Positions 62,209-64,000 of a stretch of DNA of 64,000 nt are shown here, piece after piece (position 1 is the first letter of the stretch; each line of letters begins with the position of its first letter). The translations under genes were made by a program, and so were the position numbers. Below the pieces are notes generated by a model. That model saw only the letters and a program-made list of their open reading frames with translations. It was not told where the DNA came from and did not search any database. The DNA is from Georgenia ruanii (GTDB lineage Bacteria; Actinomycetota; Actinomycetes; Actinomycetales; Actinomycetaceae): assembly GCF_009193175.1 (NCBI RefSeq), contig NZ_VUKE01000001.1, positions 187,089 through 251,088 on the forward strand, read 5' to 3'.

Positions 62209-63099
62209 ATGAAGAACCCCCTGCGTCGGGCCGCCGCTCTGGCGGCGTCGGCCGTCCTTGCCCTCACGCTGGCCGCCTGCGGCGGCGGCGCCAACGCCGA
62301 CGCCGCGAAGGGCAGCGAGGACAACCCGGTCAAGATCGGCGTCGTCGGCTCCTCCGATCCCCAGTGGCCGGTCTTCAAGGACCTGGCCGAGAAGGAGGGG
62401 ATCTACGTCGACATCCAGAACTTCTCGGACTACAACCAGCCCAACCCCGCCCTCGCCGACGGCGACCTGGACCTCAACCAGTTCCAGCACATCCTCTACC
62501 TCGCCCAGTACAACGAGGCCGACAAGCAGGACCTCACCCCGATCGGGGCGACGGCCGTGTACCCGCTGGGCCTGTACTCCCAGAAGCACAAGTCCGTCGA
62601 GGAGATCCCCCAGGGCGGCGAGATCGCCATCCCCAACGACGTGACCAACCAGGCCCGCGCGCTCTTCGTGCTCCAGGAGGCCGGCCTCATCACGCTCAAG
62701 GACGGCGCCGGCGTCGTGCCGCAGCCGGCCGACATCGACGCGGCGGCCTCCAAGGTCAAGGTCACCCCGGTGGACGCCAACCAGACCGTGGTCGCCCTGG
62801 ACTCGGTGGACGCCTCCATCGTCAACAACGACTTCCTCAAGGACGCCGGACTGGACGCCAACGACGCCCTGTTCGCCGACAGCGCCGAGTCCGAGGGCGC
62901 CCGCCCGTACATCAACGTCTGGGTCGCCCGCGCCGCGGACGCCGACAACCCCACCTACACCAAGCTGGTCGAGCTCTTCCACGACCCGGCCGTCACCGAG
63001 GCGGTCAAGGACGCCTCGGGCGGCACGGCGTCCATCGCGGACCAGCCGGCCAGCGAGCTGCAGGACATCCTCACGGAGGTCCAGGGCAGCCTGAAGTGA
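62209..63099 (+). CDS. metQ: Methionine ABC importer lipoprotein MetQ (NlpA family)
   Basis: 296 residues. The N-terminus has a lipoprotein signal with lipobox LAAC (Cys24), so it is anchored to the outer face of the membrane. The mature domain begins VKIGVVGSSDPQW, then YVDIQNFSDYNQPNPALADGDLDLNQFQH, a signature of MetQ/NlpA. Binding residues are in the NDVTNQARAL stretch. The ATPase gene metN follows 120 bases later with a strong hairpin in between. metI is not seen and must lie past the window end if present. Confidence 0.94.
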   Translation: MKNPLRRAAALAASAVLALTLAACGGGANADAAKGSEDNPVKIGVVGSSDPQWPVFKDLAEKEGIYVDIQNFSDYNQPNPALADGDLDLNQFQHILYLAQYNEADKQDLTPIGATAVYPLGLYSQKHKSVEEIPQGGEIAIPNDVTNQARALFVLQEAGLITLKDGAGVVPQPADIDAAASKVKVTPVDANQTVVALDSVDASIVNNDFLKDAGLDANDALFADSAESEGARPYINVWVARAADADNPTYTKLVELFHDPAVTEAVKDASGGTASIADQPASELQDILTEVQGSLK

Positions 63100-63108
63100 C
63101 GCCGGTGT

Positions 63109-63145
63109 CAGGGCCGACGGCGGGCGAGCCCCGCCGTCGGCCCTG
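63109..63145 (+). terminator. Hairpin between metQ and metN
   Basis: A 16-base perfect stem (CAGGGCCGACGGCGGG and its complement) with a five-base loop, nine bases after the metQ stop. It is either a partial terminator that raises MetQ over MetN or a true terminator with metN under its own promoter. The following 60 bases hold two copies of GCCACCGACCACCACGA. Confidence 0.65.
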
Positions 63146-63219
63146 ACCCATCGGACGGACGCCACCGACCACCACGACGAGCCGCCACCGACCACCACGA
63201 CCACCGGGACTAACACCGC

Positions 63220-64000
63220 ATGAGCGAGATCATCCGCCTCGAGGGCGTGCACAAGAGCTTTGGCGAGGGGCCGGGGGCCGTGCACGCCGTCGAGGACGTC
63301 ACCCTGACGATCGACCGGGGCGAGATCTTCGGCGTCATCGGCTACTCCGGCGCCGGCAAGTCGACGCTGGTGCGGCTGATCAACGGCCTGGAGACCGTCA
63401 CCTCCGGGCGCCTGGTGGTCGACGGCGCCGAGATCTCCGCGATGCGCGAGAAGCAGCTGCGGGGGGTGCGCCCCGAGATCGGGATGATCTTCCAGCAGTT
63501 CAACCTCTTCCCCTCCAAGACGGTGGCGGAGAACGTGGCCTACCCGTTGCGCGTGGCCGGCTGGGACAAGGCCCGGCGCGAGGCCCGGGTGGCCGAGCTG
63601 CTGTCCTTCGTGGGCCTGGCCGACAAGGCCCGGGCGCGCCCCACCCAGCTCTCCGGCGGGCAGAAGCAGCGGGTGGGCATCGCCCGGGCGCTGGCCAGCG
63701 AGCCGAAGATCCTCCTCGCCGACGAGGCCACCTCCGCCCTCGACCCCGAGACCACCCGCGACATCCTCGGGCTGCTGCGCTGCGTCAACGCCGAGCTGGG
63801 CATCACGATCGTCGTTATCACCCACGAGATGGACGTCGTCAAGTACCTGTGCCGCCGGGTGGCCGTCATGGAGCGTGGCCGCGTGGTCGAGCTGGGCGAG
63901 GTCTACGACGTCTTCTCCCGCCCCCGGCAGGAGGTCACGCGCCGCTTCGTCGGCACCTCCCTGCGCGACCGTCCCAGCCCGGAGGTCCTCACCCGCCTGG
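63220..64000 (+). CDS. metN: Methionine ABC importer ATPase MetN (3' truncated by window)
   Basis: 260 codons are visible with no stop before the end. ATP-binding motifs: Walker A GYSGAGKST, Q-loop FQQFNLF, signature LSGGQKQRVGIARAL, Walker B ILLADEATSALDPET, H-loop ITHEM. The family has a C-terminal ACT-like regulatory domain, which would lie outside. It follows metQ, an order seen in some actinobacteria. Codon use is consistent with neighbours. No good Shine-Dalgarno is present (ACTAACACCGC before ATG). Confidence 0.93.
   Translation, partial: MSEIIRLEGVHKSFGEGPGAVHAVEDVTLTIDRGEIFGVIGYSGAGKSTLVRLINGLETVTSGRLVVDGAEISAMREKQLRGVRPEIGMIFQQFNLFPSKTVAENVAYPLRVAGWDKARREARVAELLSFVGLADKARARPTQLSGGQKQRVGIARALASEPKILLADEATSALDPETTRDILGLLRCVNAELGITIVVITHEMDVVKYLCRRVAVMERGRVVELGEVYDVFSRPRQEVTRRFVGTSLRDRPSPEVLTRL

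Overview
This window is a contiguous piece of chromosome from a very GC-rich actinobacterium, most likely a member of the Micrococcales or a close relative. That placement is inferred from gene content: a WhiB regulator, paired clpP1/clpP2, mycothiol-type enzymes, homologues of Mycobacterium tuberculosis Rv2629, Rv2466c, FolP2 and Rv2671, a DUF6221 protein and an Lsr2-type DNA-binding tail. No ribosomal RNA, transposase, integrase, phage gene or CRISPR array is visible, and coding density is high. At least twelve genes have a TANNNT-like hexamer exactly six bases before the start codon and no Shine-Dalgarno sequence, so leaderless mRNAs appear common.

Layout: 1-6.1 kb has the end of valS, a fadD-type acyl-CoA ligase, chorismate mutase, a DHA2 drug-efflux permease and an eRF1-like (Vms1/baeRF) peptidyl-tRNA hydrolase. 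6.4-11 kb is the clpX/clpP2/clpP1/tig proteostasis block. 11-14.4 kb holds small regulators and membrane proteins, including a WhiB4-like gene and a repeat-bearing hypothetical gene. 14.5-15.7 kb has tRNA-Pro, tRNA-Gly and three cysteine-free ribosomal protein genes (rpmF, rpmE2, rpmG) with a Zur-like palindrome. 15.8-18.3 kb has an IMPACT-family gene and a cysteine operon (cysK-cysE) preceded by a cysteine-rich leader peptide and hairpin. 18.3-30 kb has DNA repair (nei, atl), an Eis-like acetyltransferase, rpiB, two metallopeptidases, an MFS permease and a mycothiol-dependent oxidoreductase. 30-36.5 kb is thiamine metabolism: thiM-thiE-thiD-tenA facing an ECF-type uptake operon, each under its own TPP riboswitch.

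36.5-41 kb is the most unusual part: a SufR/ArsR-like cysteine-rich regulator divergent from folE, a flavoprotein reductase, a FolP2-type dihydropteroate-synthase-like gene and an Rv2671-type reductase. This looks like a dedicated pterin pathway of unknown product. 41-48.8 kb has split sugar PTS genes (EIIA, two EIIB, EIIC, EI), a HAD protein lacking its cap domain, and malQ. 48.8-61.9 kb has a truncated globin, two thioesterases, topoisomerase IB, a DinB/MDMPI-type enzyme, the ABC-F factor ettA, a tipless SSB paralogue, a pair of dynamin-like GTPases, tRNA-Arg, an ERCC4-Lsr2 fusion, oligoribonuclease, tRNA-His and an ATP-grasp enzyme. 62.2 kb to the end is the methionine importer metQ-metN, cut off by the window edge.

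All functional names come from recognised motifs and remembered family members; no database search was run.
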